This document shows positions 1-11,719 of a stretch of 64,000 bases of DNA, one piece after another. The DNA lies in NCBI GenBank assembly GCA_018857735.1, contig JABMCL010003472.1:132501-196500 (forward strand), in the 5' to 3' direction. Each line of letters begins with the position of its first letter. Position 1 is the first letter of the stretch. The notes beneath the pieces were generated by a model. It was not told where the DNA came from. It made no database searches and saw only the letters and a program-made list of their open reading frames with translations. A program made the translations under genes and the position numbers. This stretch comes from Alviniconcha marisindica. Its lineage: Eukaryota > Mollusca > Gastropoda > Provannidae.

Positions 1-120
1 ACGAATACTTCTAACTAGGTGCATGAAGAAAAGTTTGCCCAATTAAGAACCAACTAGGTTCGCCGAATACTCCCAACTAGGTTCGCGAACAAACATTTGC
101 CCAATTAAGAATGGGCTTTA
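1..120. mobile_element. Terminal fragment of MITE family M1
   Basis: The end (around ...attaagaatgggcttta) and the subterminal repeats (gaatactcccaactaggttc) match the inverted termini of a full copy at 61792-62429 and of an interrupted copy at 56363-57710. Only one end lies in the window. Confidence 0.6.
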
Positions 121-233
121 GGTGTGTCGGCCGAGAGTATTCACCCATGCTAACATGCTACCAGCTAGACAATGGTTCTCTTTCAATAGCATTGTTTCTG
201 CTACAGTCAGTGTGTGTGTTTGTAGTGCGTTAC

Positions 234-366
234 TTTATGTAAATTGTTTTGGTAGGACTGTGCTCTACATGTGTATAGAATATCATATGTAGGTTAATAT
301 GTATCATGTGAGCGCTCAGGGCGTTGATGAGCGCATGATAAATGTACATTATTATTATTATTATAT
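234..366 (+). repeat. LINE/SINE 3' tail with (ATT)n end
   Basis: About 130 bp nearly identical to 25090-25236 and, more diverged, 40408-40530. It contains tgtatagaatatcatat and gtgagcgctcagggc and ends in an ATT microsatellite. At 40150-40530 the same sequence follows a decayed reverse-transcriptase C-terminus, so this is probably a 5'-truncated non-LTR element. Confidence 0.55.
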
Positions 367-529
367 CCTCTCCACTGTTTTGTGGCGGTGGTCACGGATG
401 AGCTACTGAGGTTGTGAAACATGTGTCTGACCAAGGCAACCAGCAAAGTAATGGTCCCCGCCAGGATCAGAATTTTGATAACCCCTCGGCTCTCTGCTCA
501 GCATTGTGGGGCCCAAACTCAGATTCAGC

Positions 530-599
530 TATGGGGGGGGGGGGGGGGGGGGGGGAACTGGTGCACCCAATAGGCTCTTTATGAAGGGAGTGGGACTCT

Positions 600-649
<50 letters not shown>
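530..649. repeat. poly-G tract and (CT)n microsatellite
   Basis: A run of more than 20 G lies near 533-555 and a CT microsatellite at 600-649. Both fall in the intron upstream of the VWC exon. Confidence 0.9.
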
Positions 650-655
<6 letters not shown>

Positions 656-837
656 CCTGTCAGATTTACTATGTAGTATGTTTAAGGTCTTCCAGATCAA
701 AATATATATGTGCCTCAACAATTAATTACTTGCTTGTAATGCTGTTGTTGTGTTTTTGTTGTTGTTGTTTTGTTTGGTACACACTTTGACCTAAAACAAA
801 AGTGTAAAAAATGGACAATTTCTTTTCTAATTTGCAG

Positions 838-930
838 AGAGGACAGATAGAGTGTGCTGCAGTGTCCTGCCCGGCGACCAGATGTCCGAACCCGGTGTTT
901 GTGGCTGGACAGTGCTGCCCCAAGTGTTGA
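838..930 (+). CDS. Last coding exon of a VWC-domain protein (partial gene)
   Basis: The exon follows a good acceptor (tttctaatttgcag) and reads 30 codons to TGA at 928-930. It shows the C-terminal half of a von Willebrand factor type C module: a GQIEC start, then spaced cysteines, the C-PNPV core and a terminal GQCCPKC. VWC modules occur in secreted or matrix proteins and in BMP-binding proteins such as chordin relatives. The chain ends right after the domain's last cysteine, so the module is the protein's C-terminus. All upstream exons lie outside the window, so the exact protein cannot be named. Exon phase on entry is 0 as read here; the family call rests on the cysteine pattern. Confidence 0.7.
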   Translation, partial: RGQIECAAVSCPATRCPNPVFVAGQCCPKC

Positions 931-1700
931 CTCTCTCCGCCTGGACAATAGTGAACCTCGTCACTGCTGCAGAATTCCTTCCTTGCCTTGTTTCTCTCGT
1001 CCACACGCTTTTCCCTCACAGCTGTCCTGCTGCTGCAGGGAGGTTTTGTGGACTGTCCACTGAAGTGCTATGACACTACCCTACCTACCCTACCCCCCAC
1101 CCCCCCCACCACCACCACCACCACCCCTCCTCCCCCAGTCCCCTTCATGAACTCCAAAACTGCTTCTTTGGAGACTCGTACCTTAATGGACTCATACCTA
1201 CAAACAGCTGACTGATACTGGATTTTCATTGACAGTTGTAAAGGCTTTGGGTTGCCGATGCGGCGCACTGAACATTGTCAGAAGCCAGTTCGCTGTGTGG
1301 TCCTGACGGTCCAACAGCGAGTGGCAGTATGGTCCATGCGGGACAAGCTGCATCTCCGCAAGAAATGCTGAACCGTCTGGAGTCTTTGAAGGAGATCCTC
1401 CCTTTCCTCCCTAGCTGTTTCCAAAGGATGATTAAGCAGAGCAGAACCACCAGTGTCCAGAATCAGAGGTCACTGGCCTTGTTCCCGCGGAAGAGTTGAT
1501 TGGTGTTTGCGGTCACAGTTTCAGATGATCCCTTCCGATCACTGTGCTTAATATCAGGTTTGATTTTCGTCAGTCTACCGTGGCTCGAGCCAAAACCCAG
1601 CCAGATTTTGAGTGATGTCAGACTGTCGGCAGCTGGAGCATTGACCCAGCAAGGTTTTAAGTGAAGTACTGCCAATGCAATAAACTGAGGTGACAAGGAC
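931..1700 (+). other. Probable 3' UTR of the VWC gene
   Basis: No coding signal follows the TGA at 930. A canonical AATAAA lies at 1679-1684, which would give a 3' UTR of roughly 770 bases. A short C/CCA-rich stretch at 1080-1140 is inside it. Confidence 0.5.
1679..1684 (+). promoter_or_regulatory. Polyadenylation signal AATAAA
   Basis: Exact AATAAA hexamer, the first good candidate downstream of the VWC stop codon. Confidence 0.45.
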
Positions 1701-2064
1701 AGGAACTGGAAAAAGCTGGATGTGTTTTGGGTTTTGGAATAGTTTCTGTGAAGTGCATGTGGCTGAGAGGGGAAAACCGTTCTTTTTTCTTTTCTTTTCT
1801 TTTTCTCTCATGTTTTTTGGTCCCAAAACATTTGATGTGCATCTGATTCAAACAGGCCATGTCCACGGCATTTTATAAGGACTGCAGTTTGTGAATAAGT
1901 TAAAGCTTCGCTTTGTAAGAAGAAGTGAGAAAAGTGCCGAGTGGGTTGATGAAGTTTGCATGTGTAACCTTCACTGCCACTTATGACTACGTGTACCCTC
2001 ATCACCACTCAACGTGCATGCATTTGTGTTTATACTTCACACTTTGTCGTTCAGTAGTGTCCAG

Positions 2065-2262
2065 TCTGCAGTGGACTGTTCAACAAGTGTGTACTTTGTA
2101 CACTGATTTGTTCAGTCATTGTGTACATTTGACGCTGTACCATTCAACAAGTGTACACTTTAGACTGTAGCGTTCATGTAGTGTACACTTTACGATGTTC
2201 TGTTCACAAGTGTACACTTCCTACACTGTACTGTTCTGTAATAGTGTACACTTTCTCTTCTC
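2065..2262. repeat. Degenerate tandem repeat, about 34 bp unit
   Basis: Repeated blocks of the type gttcaacaagtgtacactt...ctgta occur about six times with substitutions and small indels. Confidence 0.7.
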
Positions 2263-2797
2263 AGGCAGAGAGTGGGTATAACTGTAAGGATATGAAGAAG
2301 GAGAAGAACAACAACAGAAGAGGTTCATTTGTATGCCTTAGTTTTATTCCATTTTCTGAAATCAAGCCTTTTTTCTTCAGTTGCTTGTGAATTTGGTGTG
2401 TGTCAATACTACTGTGACATTAATCAAAATCAGTACTGTTAATGTTATAAGCAATTAGGAAATAAGCCGGCAATGAATATTTTACTAGAGCACTCAAGTA
2501 CATTCTTAAGCAGGCATTTGTTTCAGGGAATTCAGCTTAAGAAATATTTCATCTTTTGGCCAGTGCTGCGTCCAGGTTTTTATGTAAAATCCATGCCTGC
2601 ATTTATAGATGAGACTGTGTGTGTGTTTGTGTGTGTGTTAAATTGCAAAGTAAGCATCGTTGATTTTGTTTATTTTTCCTTCATCAGCATTTAAAAAAAA
2701 ATAGTTTTTAGTTGTTTAATGCAATGGTGCAAGTTTTGTTTTTAATTGGTAGTAGTGCACTCTGTTAAAATATGGAATAATCAGTAACTTGGACTAC

Positions 2798-3202
2798 AAT
2801 AGACGATTTCCGGAAATAACAGGCAAAGATAATTTGACAGTGTTTTCTTACTCCGGGAGAGTGAAGTCCCCTGAATGGAGGCGGCAGCTGAGAAGAGCTG
2901 ATCTGCGACAGTTTTAGATCTTCAGGCATGGACCTATTATAATTTATACTAGACTACCAGCTGGGGGAACCTACTATCCGATCTGCATGTTCCCCATGAA
3001 CAGTGAGCGCTTGATCGGCATTTCTGATGCCTTTTCTGCCTTTTTTACGGGTATCCGTCATCTTGCCCATGTGCTCACTGTACCCCCAACAAAAGTGCGC
3101 CTACTCTGCGCTACACCCGCAGGCCTGGACCTATATATATACAGGCCATGCCTGTAGGCACTTACCGAGTACAGTCCCCTGGATTTCCGAAGATCGTCTA
3201 TT
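2798..3202. mobile_element. 405-bp MITE with terminal inverted repeats
   Basis: The left end aatagacgatttccggaa pairs with the right end, whose reverse complement is aatagacgatcttcggaa. The interior has no coding potential. The target-site duplication is not clear. Confidence 0.6.
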
Positions 3203-3785
3203 CTGAGAGCTTTCCCCCCCCCCCCCCCCGACTACCTCTCTGCATGATCACAAGCCTTAACGTGTTCCTATGCATATTATAACATTTGCTTGTTTTCGCA
3301 ATGTTTTTAATTCTAGGGTCTGCAATAACTTCATTAGTTAAAAAAAATTCTTTCTTTTTTCTTTTCTTTCTTTTTTTTAGAGAAGTTTGACAGTGTTTTG
3401 AACAGATCAAGAAATCATGCCATGTGTTCTGATTTGGTTGGTGTGTCTGTGTGCATGGGTTTTTGCGCGTGAACAAAATGGAAAAACAAACAAACAAACA
3501 AAATGTGTACATCAAAATCCTTTTGTAGTTATGTGATGAAACAGAATACTATTGTAAATGTATGCATGTAAGTTGTAATGTATAATTTTTAATTTCCTGC
3601 TTGCTGACATTTCCTTTCATCACTTTCCAAACTTGTCGGTCTTATATATTATACAGGAGTCCGTTGGCAAACTCTGAAGCCTTGAGAAAAGTTAGTTGAG
3701 AGTAATAATCAGAATAACACAGCGGCATGAAAGACACGAAAAAGGGCCACTCTGTTTTCAGTTGTGTAAACTAGCAAGTAAGAAG

Positions 3786-3905
3786 ATCCAAAGACATGAA
3801 AGTTATAAAAACAAAACAAAAAAACGTTTATCATGACAAAACACAACATGCAAATGTTTGGGGTAAGCCCCTTTTTCAAGTTACAAAACAACACTTAAAC
3901 AACAA
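3786..3905 (+). repeat. Interspersed repeat R1 (gatccaaacac family)
   Basis: Shares gatccaaa...acaaaacacaacatgcaaat..ggggtaa.cccctt with copies at 16920-17035 (-), 34095-34187 (-), 43569-43640 (+), 54437-54560 and 60748-60920 (+). Confidence 0.6.
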
Positions 3906-4489
3906 TCGAAAAAAATAAGATGCTGGAGACGTGCCTACTTTTGGTTGAGCTGTTTTAAAATGATATCGATTTTTATTTCTACACCAACACCTGGTTTTAC
4001 ACCACAGCTCTTTCAAAAGGACTCTTCTGGTTTAGTAGGTACTTTGAAACTGCCGGACAACTAAACAAAGACCTTTTTTTTTTTTTTGCATGCTTGACTG
4101 TATGTACCCGTTGCTTCATGACACATCATTCAATATTTGCATGTGTCAAAGGTAAACTAACTGTTCAAATAATAATACATACATATAATAATTATACCTT
4201 TAACACTACACGTATTTTGTGGTGCATTATGTACCGCAGTTTATCTTTTCCAAAGCATAATGATAAAGTACAGAATGTATAAACATGTCAAAGTGCATAA
4301 TGTTTAAGCTTGTTACATTGTCATTGTGTATGTGAATTGAATGGTAACTTTTGTGCACACTTTTCATTGTGTAACTCTCCCAGTGTGTTATCAACTGTTT
4401 GCCCTTACACATAATTATTCCTTTATTGACAAGTTTATAAAGTGTGACAATCTGGAGGCCTGTGGAAGACGGGGAAGAAAGAGTTAGCT

Positions 4490-4720
4490 GTTAGCCCCTC
4501 TGATGGTCAGAAACAGATAGTTCAGGAGCTGTGTGAGAGTTGAAGTGGCCGTCCTGGGCTGTCCGTCCTAACGAGCCTTCTGGTTTCCGTGGACGGGAAG
4601 AATTATTGAACCGTGCTTCGGCATTGGTCACAACTTGTCCCTGATACGTCAGCTGACATCTGAGGACATTAAGCATCACTTCATCATCATCATGGTCAGA
4701 AACTTGGTTTTCAGGCACAG
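4490..4720 (-). repeat. Interspersed repeat R2 with relic reading frame
   Basis: The - strand reads about 75 codons with a motif like RPRKPEGSLGRTAQDGH and SHTAPEL. The same sequence recurs, more decayed and inverted, at 57800-58010. Two copies in unrelated places argue for a repeat rather than a host exon. Confidence 0.5.
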
Positions 4721-4911
4721 TGCTGTGTTTGTGCTAGATGGATTTACAGCCAATTTTACTGCTCTGGAACTGTTCTTTTGCATGGTCCCTTCCTTGCAGA
4801 CACAGCTTTAGGAAGGTTGAGGGTCAGCTCTTGCATACCTGTTTGTAGCCTGATTCTTAATGCGCAGAACATGCCATGATGTGGGCATGCCGAGGCTTGG
4901 GCTGATGAAGT

Positions 4912-5368
4912 GGGGATGGCGCAGTGGTTAGAGCGCCCGACTCGTGATTGAAAGGTTGCGGGTTTGAGTCCCCGCAGGAGCGGTGGGAGAATTTTCTTCT
5001 CTGGGGTCAGCTTTCTGTGCTGACTCTTATTCTAGTATCCGTTCTACCCCTGTGTTATTGCAGTATAGCACATAAAAGATCCCAGTCATTCTGCCAAAAG
5101 TGCAGGCAGGTTACAGCTAAACACGCGTGCACCTTACGTATGTGGCTTTTTTTGCATGAAGTGACACGGAGCATGGTCGTAACTTGTATGGTGTACGCAG
5201 AACGTGCTGAAAAATGGCAGCAGTTTCCTGTGGCACCAGCCATACCAGCGCTGTAAGTACACCACTTCAGTAGATATTCAAAACCACACGATAAAAAGCT
5301 GTTCACTCATGTAGAATCACATGCGAGTGCAGCGAGAGAATAGCGCTGCGTAAAAGTAGTCAATAACA
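4912..5368 (+). mobile_element. tRNA-derived SINE S1, about 460 bp
   Basis: The head reads like a tRNA: ggcgcagtggttagagcg (A box) and gggtttgagtccc (B box). A long conserved body follows and it ends near aaagtagtcaataac. Other copies are at 35731, 47573 and 58457, with a variant at 5467. Confidence 0.85.
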
Positions 5369-5466
5369 CGAACAATCTGCTAGCTGTTTCTGAGCTGCTC
5401 TTCTTTGCAGCTTTAAGTCTGTCTCAAACTTACGACCGGCCTTTCACACTGACAAGCACGGGGGGC

Positions 5467-5850
5467 GGGGATAGCTCAGCTGGCAGAGCATCTGTCTGAA
5501 AAGCCAGCCACAGTACCGATGCTGGTTCGAGTCCCTGATGCGGCAAGGGAGTTTTTTTCCCCAAGAGTCAACCTTCAGTGCAGACTCTTACAGCTCCCAT
5601 ACAGCCCCCCTGTGTGCAGCTACATGCGTCAGCATCTGTGCACGTGTTAAAAAAAATCCCAAGCACTGGCAGCTATAGCATTGTTTGGACACACGGAAAT
5701 ACTGCACACACACACACTGGTACGAATGGGTAGAGCTGCTCTTGCAACTGCTGTGCCTACCCGGGTAAGGCGACCTGAATTTCCCACCAAGGACAGTGAA
5801 GTGCTAACAAAACAACAACAACAACGACAACAACAACAACAACAACAAGG
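5467..5850 (+). mobile_element. Variant tRNA-derived SINE S1b
   Basis: The tRNA-like head has atagctcagctggcagagca (A box) and ggttcgagtcc (B box). The following segment (agtcaacctt..gtgcagactctta) is related to the S1 body, but the rest differs. It ends in an AAC-rich microsatellite near 5810-5850. Confidence 0.7.
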
Positions 5851-6849
5851 AAGAAGATGATGAATATATAGGGCAGCAGTCTTGAAAGAGTGGTGCTTCA
5901 ACACTGACCAAAGTCCGGAGCCGGGCGTGGCAATAGCCTGTGTTCCAGTCAGTACACGTACAGGACAGAACTCAGAACTCCGCTTTTTTTCTTTTCTTCT
6001 CTTCCCCGGAGACGGGAAGGGAGGGGACTTCAGCCACCTTCCTCAAGAGACAGTCATAGCCCCCTCACATTGATGTCTTCGTCACAAGGGTGTCAACTCT
6101 CCATAATTATCTCAATCAGCTTCCCCCCCCCCCTCTTCTTTCTTCTCTCTGGCCTGCTCGTAACTCTCCTGTTTTTTTAAATCTTCAGCAATCCCCGTAG
6201 ACACCAGTACCGTGAGCGGAAGTGGAAGAAGAAGAAGAAGAGTTCGTTCATATGGAAATATGAAGGCAAAGCTGTCAGAAAAGCAGCTTAACAAAGAGGG
6301 GTGGTCTGCCATTAGAGTGACCTGCCGTCAGGAGTTTCACTGTATTTGCATGATCTGAAATGTGTCTGTGAAGTTTGTATTCCAACAAAGGTCATTAAAC
6401 TGACCTGCAACATTGAAATCATTTGACTGCATTTGCTGTATCGATTGTGTAAATTCTGCCTGAGAACAAAAGTGATTGTGATTGCCTGTAGTTTTGTCAG
6501 ACTGTTCTGTTTTCTTTAACAGCTATGAAAGCAAAATAAACCAAAAACAAACCAAAAACAAATCGCATGCGGCTGAGCGTTCAACTCTTCTTTGGTCTGA
6601 GTGCAGCTTGAAAGGTGTACTCAGGGTCAGAGTTCTCCCCATCACTGAAAAGTCCTTGTGCTCTGCATATTCTTCCCACCAACACCTCCAACACACATCA
6701 CAGTTCAGCGACTAGGTTTAAGGAAAGTTCTGCAAAGTTTCTAAAAATGTGTCACTGTAGGCCAGAGCATTGTTGGTCCGTTTCTTTTTTTCATGGTGCT
6801 GCACAGTAATGCCAGAGAGTCTGGTCTTGCTGCTTGGTGGTGTCTGCAG

Positions 6850-7796
6850 CCCGAAAATGGAAGGTACCGGCTGATTAAAGTTTACAGCCCCAAAATGAAA
6901 GGTACCGGCTGATTAAAGTTTACAGCCCCAAATGAAAGGTACCGGCTGATTAAACTTTACAGCCCCAAAATGAAAGGTACCGGGCTGATTAAACTTTACA
7001 GCTCCAAAATGAAAGGTACCGGCTGATTAAAGTTTACAGCTCCAAAATGAAAGGTACCAGCTGATTAAAGTTTACACCCTCCAAAATGAAAGGTACCGGC
7101 TGATTAAAGTTTACAGCCCAAAATGAAAGGTACCGGCTGATTAAAGTTTACAGCTCCAAATGAAAGGTACCGGCTGATTAAAGTTTACAGCCCAAAATGA
7201 AAGGTACCGGCTGATTAAAGTTTACAGCCCCAAAATGAAAGGTACCGGCTGATTAAATTTACAGCCCCAAAATGAAAGGTACCGGCTGATTAAAGTTTAC
7301 AGCTCCAAAATGAAAGGTACCAGCTGATTAAACTTTACAGCTCCAAAATGAAAGGTACTAGCTGATTAAAGTTTACAGCTCCAAAATGAAAGGTACCAGC
7401 TGATTAAACTTTACAGCTCCAAAATGAAAGGTACCAGCTGATTAAACTTTACAGCTCCAAAATGAAAGGTACCGGCTGATAAATTTACACCCAAAACAAG
7501 TACTGTTAAACAAGCCCCAAAATGAAAGGTACCGGCTGATTAAACTTTACAGCTCCAAAATGAAAGGTACCGGCTGATTAAACTTTACAGCTCCAAAATG
7601 AAAGGTACCGGCTGATTAAACTTTACAGCTCCAAAATGAAAGGTACCAGCTGATTAAAGTTTACAGCCCCAAAATGAAAGGTATATACCAGCTGATTAAA
7701 GTTTACAGCCCAGCTGATTGAAGTTTACAGCCCCAAAATGAAAGGTATATACCAGCTGATTAAAGTTTACAGCCCCAAAATGAAAGGTATATACCA
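6850..7796. repeat. 38-bp minisatellite, about 25 units
   Basis: Units of the form ctgattaaagtttacagc + ccaaaatgaaaggtaccg repeat head to tail. Units from 7670 carry an extra TATA-type insertion (ggtatatacc). Confidence 0.95.
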
Positions 7797-7903
7797 GCTA
7801 TTGGGGCTGTAAACTTTAATCAGCTGGTATATACCTTTCATTTTGGAGCTGTAAACTTTAATCAGCTGGTACCTTTCATTTTGGGGCTGTAAACTTTAAT
7901 CCA
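7797..7903. repeat. Inverted units closing the 38-bp array
   Basis: The last three units run on the opposite strand (ggggctgtaaactttaatcag...), so the array ends in a large perfect-stem palindrome centred near 7798. Confidence 0.9.
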
Positions 7904-8092
7904 GTTTTAAGACTGCCCTTCACCATCTCCAAGTGCAGACAACAATGTGTATGGCCTGAAGGGCTTCTCAGAAGCAGGGGCAATGACAATGCCAGACCGG
8001 ACAACCGTGTGAAGTGATGAAGGAGATGTATTAAACATTGCAGACAACATCCTTTGTGGAAGCAGGATGATGATGACAGGATGTATTCTGAG

Positions 8093-8287
8093 AAATGAAA
8101 AATAACGTTTGTTTGCCGTTGCCTGAAGGGATCTTCAGAAAGGGAAAAATAAGTTTATTTGTTGCCTGGTGGGATTTTTAGAATGGGGAAAAAATTAGTT
8201 ACTTTTTGTCTGCTGAAGGGATCGTCAAAAAGGGAAAAAATAGTCCGTTTGTTTCCTGGTGGGATTCTCAGAAAAGGAAAACTGATA
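8093..8287. repeat. Degenerate tandem repeat, about 65 bp unit
   Basis: Three diverged units share the gaagggatc.tcagaaagggaaaa core followed by a gtttgttgcctg-type segment. Confidence 0.6.
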
Positions 8288-8972
8288 ATCTTACAGAGAG
8301 ATTGGCAGCCTGACCTTTTTTTGTGAACTGCAGCTTACAGTGTCAAAGCATGTCAATGACAGGACAATAACAGTGGCACAGTCGAATGGTGCAGATTGAA
8401 AAAGGGATTATTAGCACATTACATGAATTACAGCTTGTAATATTAAACACAATTTCAAAGCCAATAATGACAACATTAAAGAACATTGAATGGCAGATGT
8501 TCAAAATGTGATTCTTGGCACTTTCTGTGAGCCACAGTTTGCAGCATCAATGTGGAGAAAACGACAAAGGAACTCCTGTTTTTGTTTATCTCAATGTCTT
8601 TACAGTATAGTGACTGAAAATGTGGTGTTGTCTTCATTTTGTAATGTTAGCAATTACAACAACACTGTGGAAAGATCTGGGAGAGAGTGGGGCTTTAATG
8701 AATGATTATTCCATGCTAAATCTACATCCATGTGGCAGTTGCTTGATGTGGCAGTAACCTTGTGGCGTGCGATGTAGCTGCGCGTTAACTCTTGAAGTAC
8801 AAATTTAGGGATGCACTTGATCCGTGCCCACTGCTTTTTTGTGTGTGCGTGTGATGATACGTATAGTCATGTGCATTAATGTGTTAAGCGATGTTAAACT
8901 GAACTGCATTTAACACATACGCTCGCTTTGACTTGTACCTAAATATATGCTTCCAGCATTCTGTACTGTTAA

Positions 8973-9582
8973 GGCCTGTTTACACTTTCCATGCATTTGC
9001 CAGCCGATGTAATGGCCACCTGCTTGACACTGTCCAAGTGTAAGCTGCCTGCTACATATCCGGTCATGCTGTCTACATGTACTGTGCTCACATCCGCCCC
9101 ACCCCTTCGCTGCCCTGTGTTTGCGTGGAAAAATGAGATCAACTTCACAAGATTTTGGTCAGACCAATGCTTACATAATTTCTTGCCCGTTTTGGGATTG
9201 AGCTGTAGACAAAGACTGATTGATATATATATATATATAGTACGTTAACCTAAGGCAAATTTTGTTGTTGTTGGACTGAATGACTAAACAGTATGCAGAA
9301 AGTAGCATTTGCCTGCTACCTTGGGAAAAGTGTTGGCTTTGGAAAATGTTTGAATTTATTGGTCAGACGTAGGTTTTTCACTGGTTGCATGCCCTGAAAC
9401 CAAGGGTATCCATATCCCCGGAAACTGACCGACGGTGCAAACTGTCTCCATGCTAAGAGTCCAGAAGGCCATATCGGATGACAGCCAGGGATGATCCCCG
9501 ACGGCTTCGTTACGGCGATGATGAGAATTTAACAACTGTCGGCTCACCTTTTGCATGCTGTGTGGTAAGTGTAAACAGGCAC
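8973..9582. mobile_element. About 610-bp MITE with inverted ends
   Basis: The left end ggcctgtttacactttcca pairs with the right end (reverse complement gtgcctgtttacacttacca), and the homology runs on imperfectly for about 40 bp. Flanks are TTAA on the left and TTAG on the right, suggesting an eroded TTAA duplication. Confidence 0.55.
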
Positions 9583-10644
9583 TTAGAGAATGGAAATCTG
9601 ATCACTTCCATGAAGAGACTTGATCTGTGTAAGCGTAAACATGGTCTGCTGCTTTAGTTTAAGCCGATGGTATTTAACATGTATTTCATTTTACCTGTTT
9701 GCAATAACCTTTCTAATTTGGGGAAACTTAAGACTCGGTATCATCACGCAAGGACTGTGTGCTGGTGTAAAAGTGACATGCAGAGGTTGTCTCCACCAGC
9801 CAACACTTCAGTCTTACTGTTTATACGGTTTTTGTCTCCGACAGGTTATTATTATTACATTGTACTGATGTCACGTTGCCATAGCTACCCGTTAAAGAAG
9901 TAGTGGATTTTCAGCTCTGAGCTTTCAGTGTGATCAGGCATACACACACAGGTTTTGTTTTTCCACACCACAGCTGTGATTTTTTTGATTTTTTTTTAAA
10001 CCTCCAACATGTGGTCCTTGCAAAGTTGATGCAGAAAAGCTACGAGTCAGTTTTAGAGGTGAGGCGGGGGTGTGGAAGTGTTGGTGGTGATGACAGAAGC
10101 CCAGAATATAGACATGATGAATGCATGACCGATCCTCATGTGGTGTGGCAGTTGTGCAGGATTTTGCTCATGGAACAATTCACGCAGGGCATTCATATCT
10201 TCTCTTCCCAGTTTCTGCCATAATTCTGCCATTGCGCACCACTGCCACACTTTTACCGCTAACAGAGAATCACGTCGTAGCAGGATATGTATCTTGTATA
10301 CAAAATCAGGACAAACTGAAGTTGCCCACTAAAACACTCGCCCGAATGTCAGCTTAATGCATCGAGCTTTAGAAAGGTACTGCCTTTTTTTCACCATTCC
10401 GTTTACGCTGTTTCTGTGAAGAGCGAAAAAAGGTTGGCCCATGACCTAACGGATACTTGTGTCACACACAACATCCTAGTTTGACGCTAATCACAGACTC
10501 CAAGTAACAGCGCTCACAGCTCTGCTTTGTGACTTTAACTGTTTCAGTTTTTGTTTTGTTTTTTTTTAATTATAAAAACTTGACCATAAATTGAAATAAT
10601 CTGAAACAGAATGAGGCTCAGAGTGCCTGTGCAAAAGCAACAAA

Positions 10645-10914
10645 CAAGGGAGTTAACTAGCGCTTGAAAGACGTCACACAAACACAACAACAAAGAACTG
10701 AGTTGTTTATGGTAACTCTCACCTGGCATGCGAGTAAATACAAGGTACGTAGACTCCACCGGAGGTACATTCTCTGCTGACTGAGGATGTACCTCTCTGG
10801 TGGAGTTTATGCCCTTTGTGTTTACTCGCACGCTGGGTAAGAGTTACTGTAGGCAACTCGGGTCTTTGCTGTTGTGTTAGTGAGACGTCTTTTGAATGCT
10901 ACTTAACTCCCTTG
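10645..10914. mobile_element. Foldback MITE F1, full palindrome
   Basis: The left arm (caagggagttaactagcgc ... ctctcacctggcatgcg) is followed by its reverse complement, ending cttaactcccttg. The two arms make up nearly the whole element. Homologues are at 17227, 30621, 33131, 48737 and 55072. Confidence 0.8.
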
Positions 10915-11014
10915 TCTGGTGATTCTTGACCACAAATTGACTTGAAAATTTTAGGTAGTCTGCTGGGGGGTTTTCCCATTTAAAAAAACATTTTTTAGTT
11001 CCAGTTGGTAGGGC

Positions 11015-11719
11015 CTATGAGGCTTCTTCTCCTGTGGTTCCCTTTAAGTTTGCATATGCTCCGGCTGGTAATCCAAAGTGAGCCCAGTTATAACATGGGC
11101 CTGTAAGTTGGCCACATCTGGTAATGGCCGTAAGCCACGTAACAGCAAAGTGTCGAGATTTGTGCGGAGTGGCTATGTGAGTGAGATCAAAGTCACGCCA
11201 CGTCTGCTGGCACTGGGGCTGAAAAACCCAAATGGGCTCCGGGCCCATGGCCAAGCTAGGCACAACGGCCCCAGCATGTCGAAAGGATAGGGCCGGTTCT
11301 AAATCACGGGGCGTGAAGCGCTGTTGCAGCCAGTCACGGCGCCAGCAAATCGGCGCAGGCTTACACAATGGCGGATTGCACGTAGGTGTCCGATTCAGAA
11401 CAAAAAATGTTGACTGGTGTGGATCGTTTACAATGCACATCTCCATGTATAAACAATTGCTATGGTGACGAGACAGTTCTGGGAAGATAAGTGTAAGTGT
11501 AGAGTTGTTGGTGAACGGTTCATTTGCATGATTGGATACCTGCCACTTGAGCACTGTTGTTTGTGTGAGGGAGGGAGCTGTGGCAAGCCACGGCAACATT
11601 GCCGTCAAGACGCCTGTGGCTGTGGTGTGGCGCCTATGTCTGCACTGGACCGCATGCAGGCGAGTGCTGATTTGGTCGTTCACTGCCCAGTCTTGTCTTA
11701 CCTCAATAATTATGTACAC
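11015..11719 (-). other. Unrecognised 234-codon open frame, GC-richer block
   Basis: The - strand is open for 234 codons and the + strand is also largely open across the block from 11000 to 11760, which is clearly richer in GC and CpG than its surroundings. I recognise no domain, signal peptide or membrane segment. It could be a piece of a low-copy transposon, or open by chance because of composition. No splice context or neighbouring exon supports a host gene. Confidence 0.2.

Noticed and set aside
4912..4985. tRNA gene
   Set aside because: A and B boxes are good, but the cloverleaf is imperfect and the same head plus 400-bp body recurs at 35731, 47573 and 58457, so it is a SINE.
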